From: Phytopythium helicoides
Taxonomy: Eukaryota; Oomycota; Peronosporomycetes; Pythiales; Pythiaceae
Reading direction: 5' to 3'
Assembly (NCBI GenBank): GCA_024867545.1
Contig: JANFNE010000009.1
Location: 718,501 to 782,500 of the forward strand
Length of the DNA stretch: 64,000 nt
The position numbers and the translations under genes were made by a program. How positions within the stretch are numbered: position 1 is the stretch's first letter; each line of letters starts with the position of its first letter. Below the pieces are notes generated by a model, which searched no databases, was not told the origin of the DNA, and saw only the letters and a list, made by a program, of their open reading frames with translations. Below are positions 51,842-61,900 of the stretch, one piece after another.

Positions 51842-54765
51842 ATGCCCGGCGCCAAGGAAGAGGAGGCCCCGGCCGCGCCGGACGCGCCGGTCGCGGCTGC
51901 TGCCAAGGTCGAGGCGCCCGCGGAGCCTGTCGGCGCTGCGCTGGAAGCCCCGGCTCAGCCTGCAGAGCCCACGGAGGCCGCGGAGGCCGCGAAGAGCGAG
52001 GCGGCGGCCGACGAGGCGGCAGGAAAGGCCGGAGACGCCGAGGATCCGCAGGCCGCCGAGGCTGAAGCTGCGGAAGGAGCGAAAGAGGAGAGCGAGAAGG
52101 AGGCGGAGGCTGCTGCCGACGCCAAGGACGGCGAGAAGGAGGCCGCGGAGGCGGAAGATACGCCCTCGGACGCCGCCAAGGACAGGAAGGACGAGAAGGA
52201 CGAGAAGGAGGCTGCTGGAGACAAGGACGAGCCCAAGACGCCTAGGCGGCGCGGGCCTGGCAGCACGACGCCCACGGCGAAAAAGCGGGGTCCTGGAGCT
52301 GGGCGGAAGGCAAACAAGCCGGTGGATGACGGAGAGGAGACCGAGTCGGACAACGAGAAGAAGCCGCGGAAGCGGGCCAAGACTGCGGCGGCGACACCAG
52401 GACCGAAGAAGACACCAGGACGGAAGAAGAAGACGCGTGAGTGGCTCTGCCGAGGTGGCGTGAGGTTGGATTGGAATCACGGTGGTGTTAACTCTCGTCG
52501 TGATTGTGACCAGCTGTCAAGGTTGAGGAGAGCTCAGACTCGGAAGACGAAGAGCAGAAGGAGGTTGAGCGGCGCGTAGACGCTCTACCCAGCGAGATCA
52601 AGGCCAAGTGCGTAGACGTCATCTCAGCGTTATCAATGCGCGGATGTTGTACTGATGACCAATCCTGTTCAGGTTCGGCGAGATTGTGTGGGCAAAAATG
52701 GGTGGATACCCGTACTGGCCGTCGCTCATTACGGATCCACGACTTCTGCCACCCAAGCTGCAGCAGACCGCCATGAAGGACTTGGAAAACAAGTACTTCC
52801 TGTTCTTTTACACGACAAACAACTTGTACGTGCTCATGAGAATTGCCAGAATGCGTGCTCCTGGCGCACCCTAACGTGCACAATGCGTATTATGCCAGCG
52901 CCGCCGTGCTGCACAAGAACGTTGCCGCATGGGGTGACACCACCAACAACTACAGAGAGGGTTTTCCTGAAAAGGATGCAAAGGCACCAAAGCGCCGAGA
53001 AAAGCTGATGTCAGCGATCAAATTGGCTGATGTGCGGCACTTCTTCATGGGCGACAGCTTTTGCGGAAATATGACTAACAACATGTCGTGCTTGGTCAAC
53101 AGGAGGAATTACTGCTTCCAGTTGATGAGCGTGTGGACGGGCTCCTCAAAGTACGACAGCACCCACCTTACGTTCATATGGAATACTTGGTTAATCTAAG
53201 TGGCCGTGTAGCCAGATAAGGACGACGACGACGACGACGACGAGGAGGATTCGGAGACGGAGCCAGAGATCCCTGCCGAGCCGAAGAAGCGTGGGGGTAA
53301 AGCTCCTGCAAAAACTGGAGCCAAGAGGGGACGCAAGCCGCGAGCCGCTGCTGAGCAGGCGACACCCGAAACTACGGCTGAGGAGGATGGTGAAGATGCT
53401 GCAGAGACTTCAACGCTGAGCAAAGAGGAAATCAAAGCCAAGGTTGCAGTACGAAAGACCCCCTCGCGCAAGAAGATCGGCGGCACAGTTGATAACGCCG
53501 CCAAGAAAACTGCGAAAACACCGGCGAAGACAACCAGCAAGACTGGCGCGGCGTCCAAGACGGACATTGACACAAAGCGAAAGAAGGAAATTGAGCTGGT
53601 GGTGCCTCACAAGTCAGTCAAGTCGGCTGATATTCGTGAAGCGACCGAGGAGGCTGCTAAGCGTGGCCGTGGGGATAAGCTCAAGCGCTCCAAGGACAAG
53701 GTGGAGTACAAGGTCGGCGATCTCTCTACGTTTGCGAAAGAAATGGCGCGGCTGTACGCGCAAGAGTCGTCAAAGAACAATGACGAGTTGGTTTTCATGC
53801 TCAACAAGCTGCTGAAGGAGAAGGTCATGTACCGATCGGACGTGGAGCGCTCTGGCACGGCAGCTATCATCGCGCGACTTCGAAAGAGCTCAAATCCTAC
53901 TGTGAGCACGACTGCGAGCGCCTTACGTAGACATATGATTGAAATCCTCGTGGATGATACTACCATCACTTCCTCCTCAGCTCCCACCAAGACTGGAAAG
54001 AAACACGCTTCCGATAGTGATGCTGGACCCAAGCAGAAGGTCAAGAAGCAGAAGGTGGAGGGTGCAACCGAGGGATCAAGCCCAGACGCTTCGAAGGCTG
54101 AAGGTGGCAAAAGCGAACCGGAGAGCACGAAGGCGGAGAAGGGCCTTAAGAAAGATGAGACCCCTGGAACTACCGAAGAAAAGCCGGTGGATACCAAGAC
54201 ACAAGACGAGAAGAAGGATGGCGCTACTGCTGATGCCAAGAAAGAGGAAAACACGACGGAGAACGCTCCGCAGGAGTCTGTGTCTTCGGCGACCGAGTCG
54301 ACGAATTCTGATTCGAATGGCTCTGCAGTACCGGTCAAGGAGGATGACGACGTGTTCAAAGGCGAGACGAATCTGGACAAGAATCGTGAAGTGTTTATTG
54401 AAATGCTCGGAGGAGTTCTGAAGGCCAATGGACCAGCATACGAGAAGCTCTCGAAGGAGATTGAGGTAGGTGGACAACAGCATTTGTAGTTCACTCACCA
54501 ATACTGACAGTACGTATGTGATAGGGTCTTGTGTTCGACCGATACAAGGAGAGCAATGGCGACTACCGCTCGCAAGCTCGACTGGTCATCTTTGGACTCA
54601 AGGGGAACGCGAAGCTGCGCGAGAGACTGTTTGCTGGCACACTACATGGCCTCGAAATCGCGTACGCTAGTGACGAGGTATGTGATCGTTCGCTGCACGA
54701 ATTTGGACTGGAAACACTCATACCCAACTTTTCTTTGCAAACAGTTCTTCAAGAGCACGGAGTGA
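51842..54765 (+). CDS. PWWP-TFIIS chromatin/transcription protein
   Basis: Predicted reader of methylated histone H3 coupled to transcription elongation. Eight exons: 51842-52436, 52514-52607, 52673-52825, 52899-53031, 53103-53150, 53212-54465, 54525-54677, 54745-54765; 816 residues. The first 200 residues are Ala/Glu/Lys-rich with AT-hook-like RRRGPG and KKRGPGAGRK. The PWWP domain follows (FGEIVWAKMGGYPYWPSLIT, KYFLFFYTTNNF). A (GAC)n-encoded Asp run opens exon 6. A TFIIS N-terminal-like helical bundle is next (STFAKEMARLYAQES, DELVFMLNKLLKEKVMY). The C-terminus is a TFIIS central domain (NREVFIEMLGGVLKANG, ARLVIFGLKGNAKLRERL). The protein stops right after it, without the TFIIS zinc ribbon. 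A 67-base intron with CTAAC branch completes the PWWP fold. Confidence 0.85.
53218..53241 (+). repeat. (GAC)n microsatellite encoding poly-Asp
   Basis: Trinucleotide run in the PWWP gene just after the exon 6 acceptor. Confidence 0.85.
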
Positions 54766-54930
54766 GGCAGATCTCACTTTGTTATTCAGCGATCTTACGG
54801 CTTCACACACAACACCGTGACTATCGACTCGAGCGTCGACGACGATCATGTCCGTTCGGTTGTGTGGTACCAGCTGAATATAGCAGTCGTTATCACTACT
54901 TGCGCGCTCTCTTACCTTGTTGCGTCGAGT

Positions 54931-55794
54931 TCACGGAGTTTTGTTGTCGATGATATTTATCTTGGCTGTGCGTTCGGCAGAGAGGTACGCGTTGATGGTG
55001 TCGATCACCATCTGCTCTCGCCCGTTCAAGACAGACTTGCCTGATAGATAACGGTCGCAGGGGTACCCACCACCATTCACACCAAGCACATTGTTGCCGC
55101 GGAACCCCTGTGGCCCTCGGTAGTACGCAGGGCAATCTAGGCACTCGCTTGCACTCTGAAGCCCCTCCGTCATGGAGTATTTGCCGTCGGGACACGGACC
55201 AGAGCACTCGCTCGTAGTAAGTCCCGTGGACGACCCAAAAACTCCGGCCGGGCATGGCTTGCAGTCAAGGATCGACTTGGCGCCAACTCGGTCGTTGTAC
55301 GTTCCTTTGGGACACTTGGCTGTGCAGTCGCTAGACTCGAGTCCTGGGCTGTCGCCGTAAAGCCCGCGAGGACAGAACTCGCACTCGCCCAATGTGATTC
55401 CTGCTCCAGGTGGGCGGTACATCCCTCGCGGGCATGGCACAGGGGTTGGCTGAACACCATGATAGAGGCGACCTGCGTGGACAACCTTCCTGTATGAGCA
55501 ACCAACTCGAACACCAAGATATCTAAATGCAGAAGATGAAGTGCTGGCGCGCACGTTGGAAGGTGATGCGGTCGGTGGCTCCGTGTCGAATGAGCTCCAT
55601 GGTACCAGAAGGCCGAGACACGAGCTGGTCGTAGCCTGCCACGATTTACACACCACATCATTCTCCATGCCCATCGAAACTTGTGTCAGCAAACACGCGG
55701 ATATACCGAGTAGTAGAGCCCAATTCAGCAGCGCAAGCCCCGCAACAGCAATCGTGCGGAGCCCAAACGTGGTCGTCGACCCCTGTCGACCCAT
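54931..55794 (-). CDS. Signal-anchored cysteine-rich protein with ephrin-receptor-like repeats
   Basis: Predicted cell-surface or secreted protein of 287 residues. A hydrophobic stretch near residues 13-38 (AVAGLALLNWALLLGISACL) serves as signal peptide or anchor. From about residue 120 there are four or five repeats of the CPxGxYxxxxG...C..C type (CPRGMYRPPGAG, CPRGLYGDSPG, CPKGTYNDRVGA, CPAGVFGSSTG, CPDGKYSMTEG), resembling ephrin-receptor/GCC2-GCC3 Cys-rich repeats. The C-terminal 50 residues lack Cys except one. No kinase or second membrane segment is present. Function unknown. It is head-to-head with twinfilin. Confidence 0.7.
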   Translation of the reverse strand: MGRQGSTTTFGLRTIAVAGLALLNWALLLGISACLLTQVSMGMENDVVCKSWQATTSSCLGLLVPWSSFDTEPPTASPSNVRASTSSSAFRYLGVRVGCSYRKVVHAGRLYHGVQPTPVPCPRGMYRPPGAGITLGECEFCPRGLYGDSPGLESSDCTAKCPKGTYNDRVGAKSILDCKPCPAGVFGSSTGLTTSECSGPCPDGKYSMTEGLQSASECLDCPAYYRGPQGFRGNNVLGVNGGGYPCDRYLSGKSVLNGREQMVIDTINAYLSAERTAKINIIDNKTP

Positions 55795-56049
55795 TTCACT
55801 GCGTTGTCGACGGCTCGTGTTGGTGGATTCAGGCGCAAGTCAAACACAACTGTCGCCACATTTATCACCGGCGGACGAGTGAGCGGCGCGTCGTGAGCTT
55901 TGCGACCGAAACCGATCGGCCTGAAGGTCGCCGACGTCGGACGCAGCACCAACTTCAACCAGGTCAAGCGCACCTTGAAGCCGCCGGCCCCCCGCGGGAG
56001 TGACGGCGCGTCACCACGCGCACTTCCCCCTTCTCCGCCGCAGATCGCC

Positions 56050-57369
56050 ATGGCGCGTGCGCTGCTGCTGCTGAGCGCCGAGCTGGAGCGCGCGTTCGCC
56101 GACGCGCAGAGCGGGCGCGTGCGGCTGGTCAAGGCGCGCGTGGAGGGCGAGGCGTTCGCGCTGGCGGGCGTGGCGCCCGCGACGGCCGACGCGCGCGCCG
56201 ACTGCGCGCAGCTCACGAGCGGCGCGGGGCCATGCGCGCTGCACGCCGACGAGGCGGCGTTCGTGCTGCTGTGCTTGGACGTGAACGTGGCGGCGCTGCG
56301 TTGGGTGCTGCTGGCCTTTGTGCCCGAGAGCGCCAACGTGCGCGACAAGATGCTCTACTCGTCATCGCGCGAGTCGCTCAAGAAGCAGCTAGGCATGAAC
56401 TACTTCGCCGGAGAGTTCCACGCCACCGAGCTGGTGCGAGGGCTGTCTATATGTTCGTTGGGGGGTGAGGTGCTGGGATCTAACCCGCTGGTGGTGCTGA
56501 CGCAGAGTGAGGTCACGTGGGAGAGCTTCCTCAACGCCAAGAAGAAGCAGGCGGAGGACGCACCGCTGTCCGAGTCGGAGCGGCTGCTCAAGGAGACGGC
56601 GCTGCTTGAGAGAGACACGAACGTCAAGTCGAGCGCCATGGGCGTCATCCCCTTCGCCATCTCGCAGAACCTGCGCGAGAAGCTTGGGCTCTTCCGTGAC
56701 GGCAAGTTCGACTGGGTCGCTATGGCAAGATTCTTCCTGCAACAAGGCTCGCGTGGCTGGCGACGCTAACCACCTTTGTGTCGATCTGCTCGCTGACAGA
56801 AACTCAACACCGAGGATGAGAGCGTGGAGGTTGTCAAGAGCCTGGAGCGCATCGACTTGCACGAGGTGGTGGACGTCGTGGACCAGCGCAACCCCAGCTT
56901 TGTCGCGTACCGATGCGGCGACGGCGCAGTTGCGTCCAAGGCCACCCTCGGTAAGGCTTGAAGAGCGAAACTGTTGCCATACAAATCGCTGACGATTCTC
57001 ATGGCACGCACCGCCAGTGTTTCTCTACGTCTGCCCAGAGGACGCGCCGGTCCGTCAGAAGATGGTGTACTCGACTTGCAAGGCGACCGTGCTAGCGGCT
57101 GCCTCTGAAATTGGAATCGAGTTCGAGAAGACGGTATGAACGCGTTCCTTAATGCTGGTGGACTACCTGTTGGTGACCGCATCCTACACTTGCTATGATA
57201 GGTCGAGGTCAACAACCCAAAGTCGGTCGTCGAGGATATTCGTGCGGAGTTGGCGCCTCCCAAGACGGAGGAGGAGCTCAAACCAAAGGAGTTTGCTCGC
57301 CCGGCTGCTCCTGGTCGAGGTCGAGGGCGTGGCCGTGGCCGTGGACCCCCTACAATCTCGCACGCGTAA
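56050..57369 (+). CDS. TWF: Twinfilin (two ADF-H domains)
   Basis: Actin-monomer sequestering and barbed-end protein. Five exons: 56050-56433, 56506-56724, 56800-56950, 57018-57133, 57202-57369; 345 residues, the family's normal length. The first ADF-H domain covers residues 1-130 (NVRDKMLYSSSRESLKKQL is its actin-binding helix region). A linker (SEVTWESFLNAKKKQ) and the second ADF-H domain (FRDGKFDWVAM, KLNTEDESVEVV, VRQKMVYSTCKATVL) follow. The tail has RGRGRGRGRG, a basic stretch as in other twinfilins. The second intron begins GCAAGA, not GT: using it restores a gapless FDWVAMKLNTED junction. An unspliced reading stops at 56769. Confidence 0.9.
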
Positions 57370-57674
57370 AGTGTGATGCTGAAATCGATGGGGGCAAACA
57401 AAAATTCCCGCAAAACTAGCGAGCTCGAGAAACACACCAGTATGCCAATCTTCCCTCACCCTCGAGGATATACGAAAAACAATACACGTGCCCAACTGAT
57501 CGATCGATCGAGATGGCGAGTTGATGATGCTGGTCTTGAAGTTGCAGCCTCATCTCTCGTGTCTGCCAGCAAATAGCATGATGCTGGCACCGAGCACACA
57601 ATGGCAAGTACAAGACTCATGCTGCTATCGTGTTACCGGCAAACAATGCGATAGGCGCATCGGCGGTTGAGCGT
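57370..57674. other. 305-base convergent gap, twinfilin and SRP19
   Basis: Holds the 3' regions of both genes. A short GATC-repeat-like stretch (cgatcgatcgatcgag region near 57500) is present; nothing else is seen. Confidence 0.4.
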
Positions 57675-58661
57675 TTATCTGCGACCCTTCTTCTTGCCCT
57701 TCTTCTTGCTGCTAGTAGCGGCCGTACCGGCGCCGCTGGCGCTCACGGCTTGGCGTGCCTCCTCGGCCTCTTTCTCGAGCCGCAGCTTGCGCGACTGCAA
57801 CTTGGGGATGAGCTCGGCCATCTTGAGCATCAGATGTTTGCCTGTTGCGTGGAGACACAGCCTCGCTCAGTTAGGTTGTGACCGTCAATTCAGCAGCAAC
57901 AGCAACGCGCGAGACTCACGCGTAGGGTAATCCGGGTTTTCGGGGGTGCCGTCTTCCCGTACGAGGCGCACGCGGACGCGGCCAGTCACGGCCCAGTCAC
58001 GCGCATACTTCTTCCCAGGCTGTTACCATCCCCGAATGCGCATTAGTCTCCAACTCCACAATGCTGCCATGCAGTCTTCATCCCCCACCTCGAGCGCATG
58101 CGGGAGCTTGAGGAACGTGCAGACTTCGGACATTTCGTCGGCGATGGGGTCCTCACACGCGAGCTCCTTGGGGATGCGTCGGCCCTGCTGCACCGTCTTG
58201 TTGGCGTTGATGTAGGCCGGGTAGAAGGTGAAGAAGCGCTCCACAGGCGTGCCCTCCGCCAGCCCATACGGATACAGGATCTTGGGCAGCACGGGCACCA
58301 TGGGCATGGGCGGCATGCCTGGCATGCCTCCCATTCCTGGCATGCCTGGCATCCCTCCCATGCCTGGCATCCCTCCCATACCTGGCATGCCTCCCATGCC
58401 CTTCATCATCTCCATCATCTGCCCCATGTCAGGCATGCCACCGCCACCACCGCCCATCATGCTCATGAGGTCGGGCATGCCGCCCGCGGGCCCACGCTGC
58501 CGGCTGGCCGCGGCCAGGCGCGCGCCCGCCGCGGGATCCAGCTGCACGGCGTTCGAGTCGTAGCGCTCGCCCGCCACGTTCTCCTTGACGCGGCCCTTGC
58601 GAGACATGGCGGCCGACGTCGGAGGCGCCTTGGTGGTGATGGAAAATGCTGCTGCGGTCAT
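57675..58661 (-). CDS. SRP19: Signal recognition particle 19 kDa protein with Met/Gly/Pro insert
   Basis: RNA-binding SRP subunit that lets SRP54 dock on the SRP RNA. Exons 58661-58089, 58019-57920, 57841-57675; 279 residues, about twice the usual 140. The conserved core starts near residue 125: ILYPYGLAEGTPVERFFTFY, YINANKTVQQGRRIPKE, then PGKKYARDWAVTGRVRVRL across the first intron. The C-terminus is Lys/Arg-rich (KKKGKKKGRR), normal for SRP19. The extra N-terminal part has a Met-rich repeat at about residues 62-121 (units of GMGGMPGM). Two inverted CCAAT boxes (58685 and 58719) lie only 24-62 bases before the first ATG, so the in-frame Met at 58607 (MSRKGRVKENVAGERY) may be the real start. 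Confidence 0.87.
58297..58475 (-). repeat. Met-Gly-Pro coding repeat in SRP19
   Basis: Tandem units around ATGCCTGGC/GGCATGCC encode GMPGMGG blocks. Units vary in length, which is typical of replication slippage in a coding region. Confidence 0.85.
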
Positions 58662-58901
58662 GCTGGAGGGGGAGACAAGGTGTGATTGGCTGAAAACAAC
58701 GACACAAAATGGAATTTCATTGGATGAAAAGAGTAGAATGGAGGGGATCGGATTTGTGCATGTTTCTATTCTAATTGTTAGTACTACCTCAATTGACTAC
58801 CAGATAGTCACATAGTAGACGACATAGTATACCTGGAAGTCAAAACTAGCATGATTAGGTTCGCATGATTAGGTTCGCCCACTTCTGCGACTTCAATGCA
58901 A

Positions 58902-61900
58902 CTACAACACGGTGGCCGAGACAAAGCCGCCTGACACGATGGAGCCGTCGAGCAGCACGAGTCGGTCGGGGCAGAGGTAGCCGCCGCTGTTGGACTTGGC
59001 ACAGAAATCCGACTTGAGGCCCTCGGCGTTGACCGTCAGCACGCGCACAAAGTACGTCACGCCGGAGTCAAGCCCCGTGACGAGCGCAGAGGCCGTCACG
59101 ACGCTGCGCCAGTCGTAGCCGGCAAAGTCGCTCGAGCGAGACCACTGCACCAGGTAGCTCTCGAAGGCTGACCCACCGAAGACCACGTCCACACCGCCAA
59201 ACACGGGGCAGCTCTGCGGCACGAGCTGGGTGCCGCCACACGGCAGGAGGTGCGCCGGCACGCGCGGAAGCTGCCACGAGATGCTCAGCTCCCCAGCGTT
59301 GCCTGTGGCGGCGGCTGTCAGCGTGTGTGGCTTGCCAGGACGCGTGTTGACAGGCACAAGTGAGGCTGGAGACGACGTCTGAGGAGTACCAGAGCCCGCA
59401 CGGTTTGCTGCAAACACGCGCACGTAGTAGCTCGTTCCACTCGTGAGTAGCGTGATCGTGTACGAGCGCTGAGTCACATCCGTGATACGTGCGGTTGTCG
59501 CGTCCACGGACAGCGAGTCGAAGCTTGCGGACACATCCCACTGCACCACGAACCCCGTAAGCGAGTCGCCGCCGTCGTCGTCCGGAACGCTCCATTGCAC
59601 CGTCAGCATGGTCGACGACGTTACGCCTAGGGTGACAAGCGTCGGCGCACCAGGTGTCGTGTGCGGGTTCAGTGACGTCGGTGATGACGGCTGGTAAGTG
59701 CCAAAGCCTTGCGAATTCTTGGCGCGAACACGCACGTAATACTGAGTCCCCTTGACGAGGCCCGTGATGACACTGGTGTACGGTGCGCCACCACTCAGCA
59801 ACGTCACGAGCTGCGTTCCCGTTCCGCTAGAGAAGGCATTGTCCAGAGCCCACTGCACTTGGTACGCCGTCACAGCATCACCTCCGTTGTCGTCGGGTGG
59901 GCTGAAAAGCACCACGAGCTCCGAAACGGACGAAACCTGTAGCGTGACACCCGTTGGCGCACCTGGCACCACCATTGGTTTCTGTGGACTCGCAGCCAGT
60001 GCTGGAAGTGAAAACCCAATCTTGTTGTACGCAAACACGCGGACGTAGTAGAGCTGTCCCGTATTGAGTGCGCCGACCGCGGGGATTACCTGACCGACGC
60101 TTGAACAGACCGAGTTGCTGATACCGGCGGTGACTTTTGTTGTTGTAACAGTGTAGGCAGCTCCATTGCACTGTGGAGCGCCATTGATGTCGGTCGCACA
60201 TGTAAGGCTATTGCTCGCAGCAGGCTGCAAGTTAAAGTCATCCCCGACATCGTTGAAAGTAACAGTCCACGTATAGCCGCCACCTGCATCAGCAGTTGCT
60301 GTGCGAGACACTTTCACGCCGGTCGTAATCGTGGACAGATACTCGAGTTTGGATTGCATCGACCCTGACAGTTCACGTCGACGGAATGGGAACGTTGCAG
60401 CGCTCTGACAGGTGTCCGCGCATGAGCCACACGGCGTGCAGAAAACATCAGAATTTGCTGGCGTGCCACCAGCCTCTTCCGCCGATGCCGCGACAGCATT
60501 CCAAGGGATAGGCTCGGTCGTCAACACTCTGTTCTGGCGCGTCAACACCAAGTTGAAGTATCCGTTTAAGATCGCATCGCCGACTGGAGAAGTCACACCA
60601 TTCACGGTTGCAGTGCTGGTGCGGGAGGTTTGGATTCTCCAAACAGCCGGTGTTGGAGATGTCGGACACCACACGTCTTGCTGCCCTCGATTCTTGAACA
60701 ACGGTGACGGATCGTACTCGATACGGTACATCCACACATCCGCTCCGCCATCACTTGCCGGTGCGTCCCAGATAGCTTTGAGCTGGGTCGCAACACCAAA
60801 GTTGACATCCACCGCAACATTTGTCGGTGGCTGGGGAACCTGCACAGGAGGGGCTATGCTTGAAGGGGAGCTTCGCATCCGTGGACCAAGTCCAAGCGCA
60901 TTCTTGGCAGTGACACTGACATAATACGTGAAGCCTGGCGTAAGACCCGTGATGGTGTATGTCAAGGTGTTGGCGTCAATCGTCTCGTAGAACGAATAAC
61001 TGACAGCTTGCTCGCCAATTTTTGCTGCTGATGCCACGCCAACTGAAAAGCCTGTCCAGGATCGGCCAAGACACCACTGTGCATCCGCTCCTGGAAGGCA
61101 CGGTCTTCCATCGTTGTCGACAGCGTTGTCACCATCCTTGACACCGACGAATGCAGTTGCAGGAGTGACTTTGGACGAGTCCACAGTAAGTGCAGGTGCA
61201 TTACCAACGACAGAAATGAATGTGACCATCCACACGCGAGTCACACTTGTTGCTTGCGAACTGGTGACGCTGACTTGCCCTAAGGTTGGTAGCTGCTGAA
61301 GACATTGCTGCACTATATCTGCGGTTGACGTCACTGGAATGTAGCTTGACCACGCTGAGCCCTTGAAGCTAAATCGAAAAAAACCGCCAACAGTTGTTGC
61401 TGCATGAGACACCACTAACAGTTGAATCTCGCGAGTGCCTGGGTAGTCAGCAACAGACGGAACCGCCACACCTGGTGTGATCTCTGTCACGGTGCCAGTC
61501 ACTCCTGCGCTCACTGCCACAGCATCCAAGTGGATGCGAATCATTGGTTGATCACCAGGATTGACGGCGGAGGACGCAAAAGTCACACTCCACTGGTACC
61601 CAAACTGAACATTGACAGTGGACCGAGAGATCGTGATATGCCCCACAACCTGTGGCATAATGTTCATGAGCGCACTCCTCATGTTCTCAGGTGCGACGTC
61701 GAATGGCATGCTGCTCGTCTGGATTCCGCTAAACGATAAAGTGAAAGGTGCTGCAGCTGGTCGGGTTGTCCACTTGAGCTCAATCACTTGAACCTCGGGT
61801 CTCGAGGCGTCTCCTCGCCACCACTCTACCTTGTAACTGGAAATTGGAAGCCCACCATTGCTTACTGGTCGTTGCCATGTCACCGTCGCTCTCTGAATAG

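Noticed and set aside
53607..54494. 295-codon minus frame inside the PWWP gene
   Set aside because: Antisense of exon 6, whose sense strand encodes clear TFIIS-type domains.
55900..56049. 50-residue N-terminal extension of twinfilin
   Set aside because: ADF-H starts directly after the Met at 56050 and the extension is Pro-rich leader sequence without homology.
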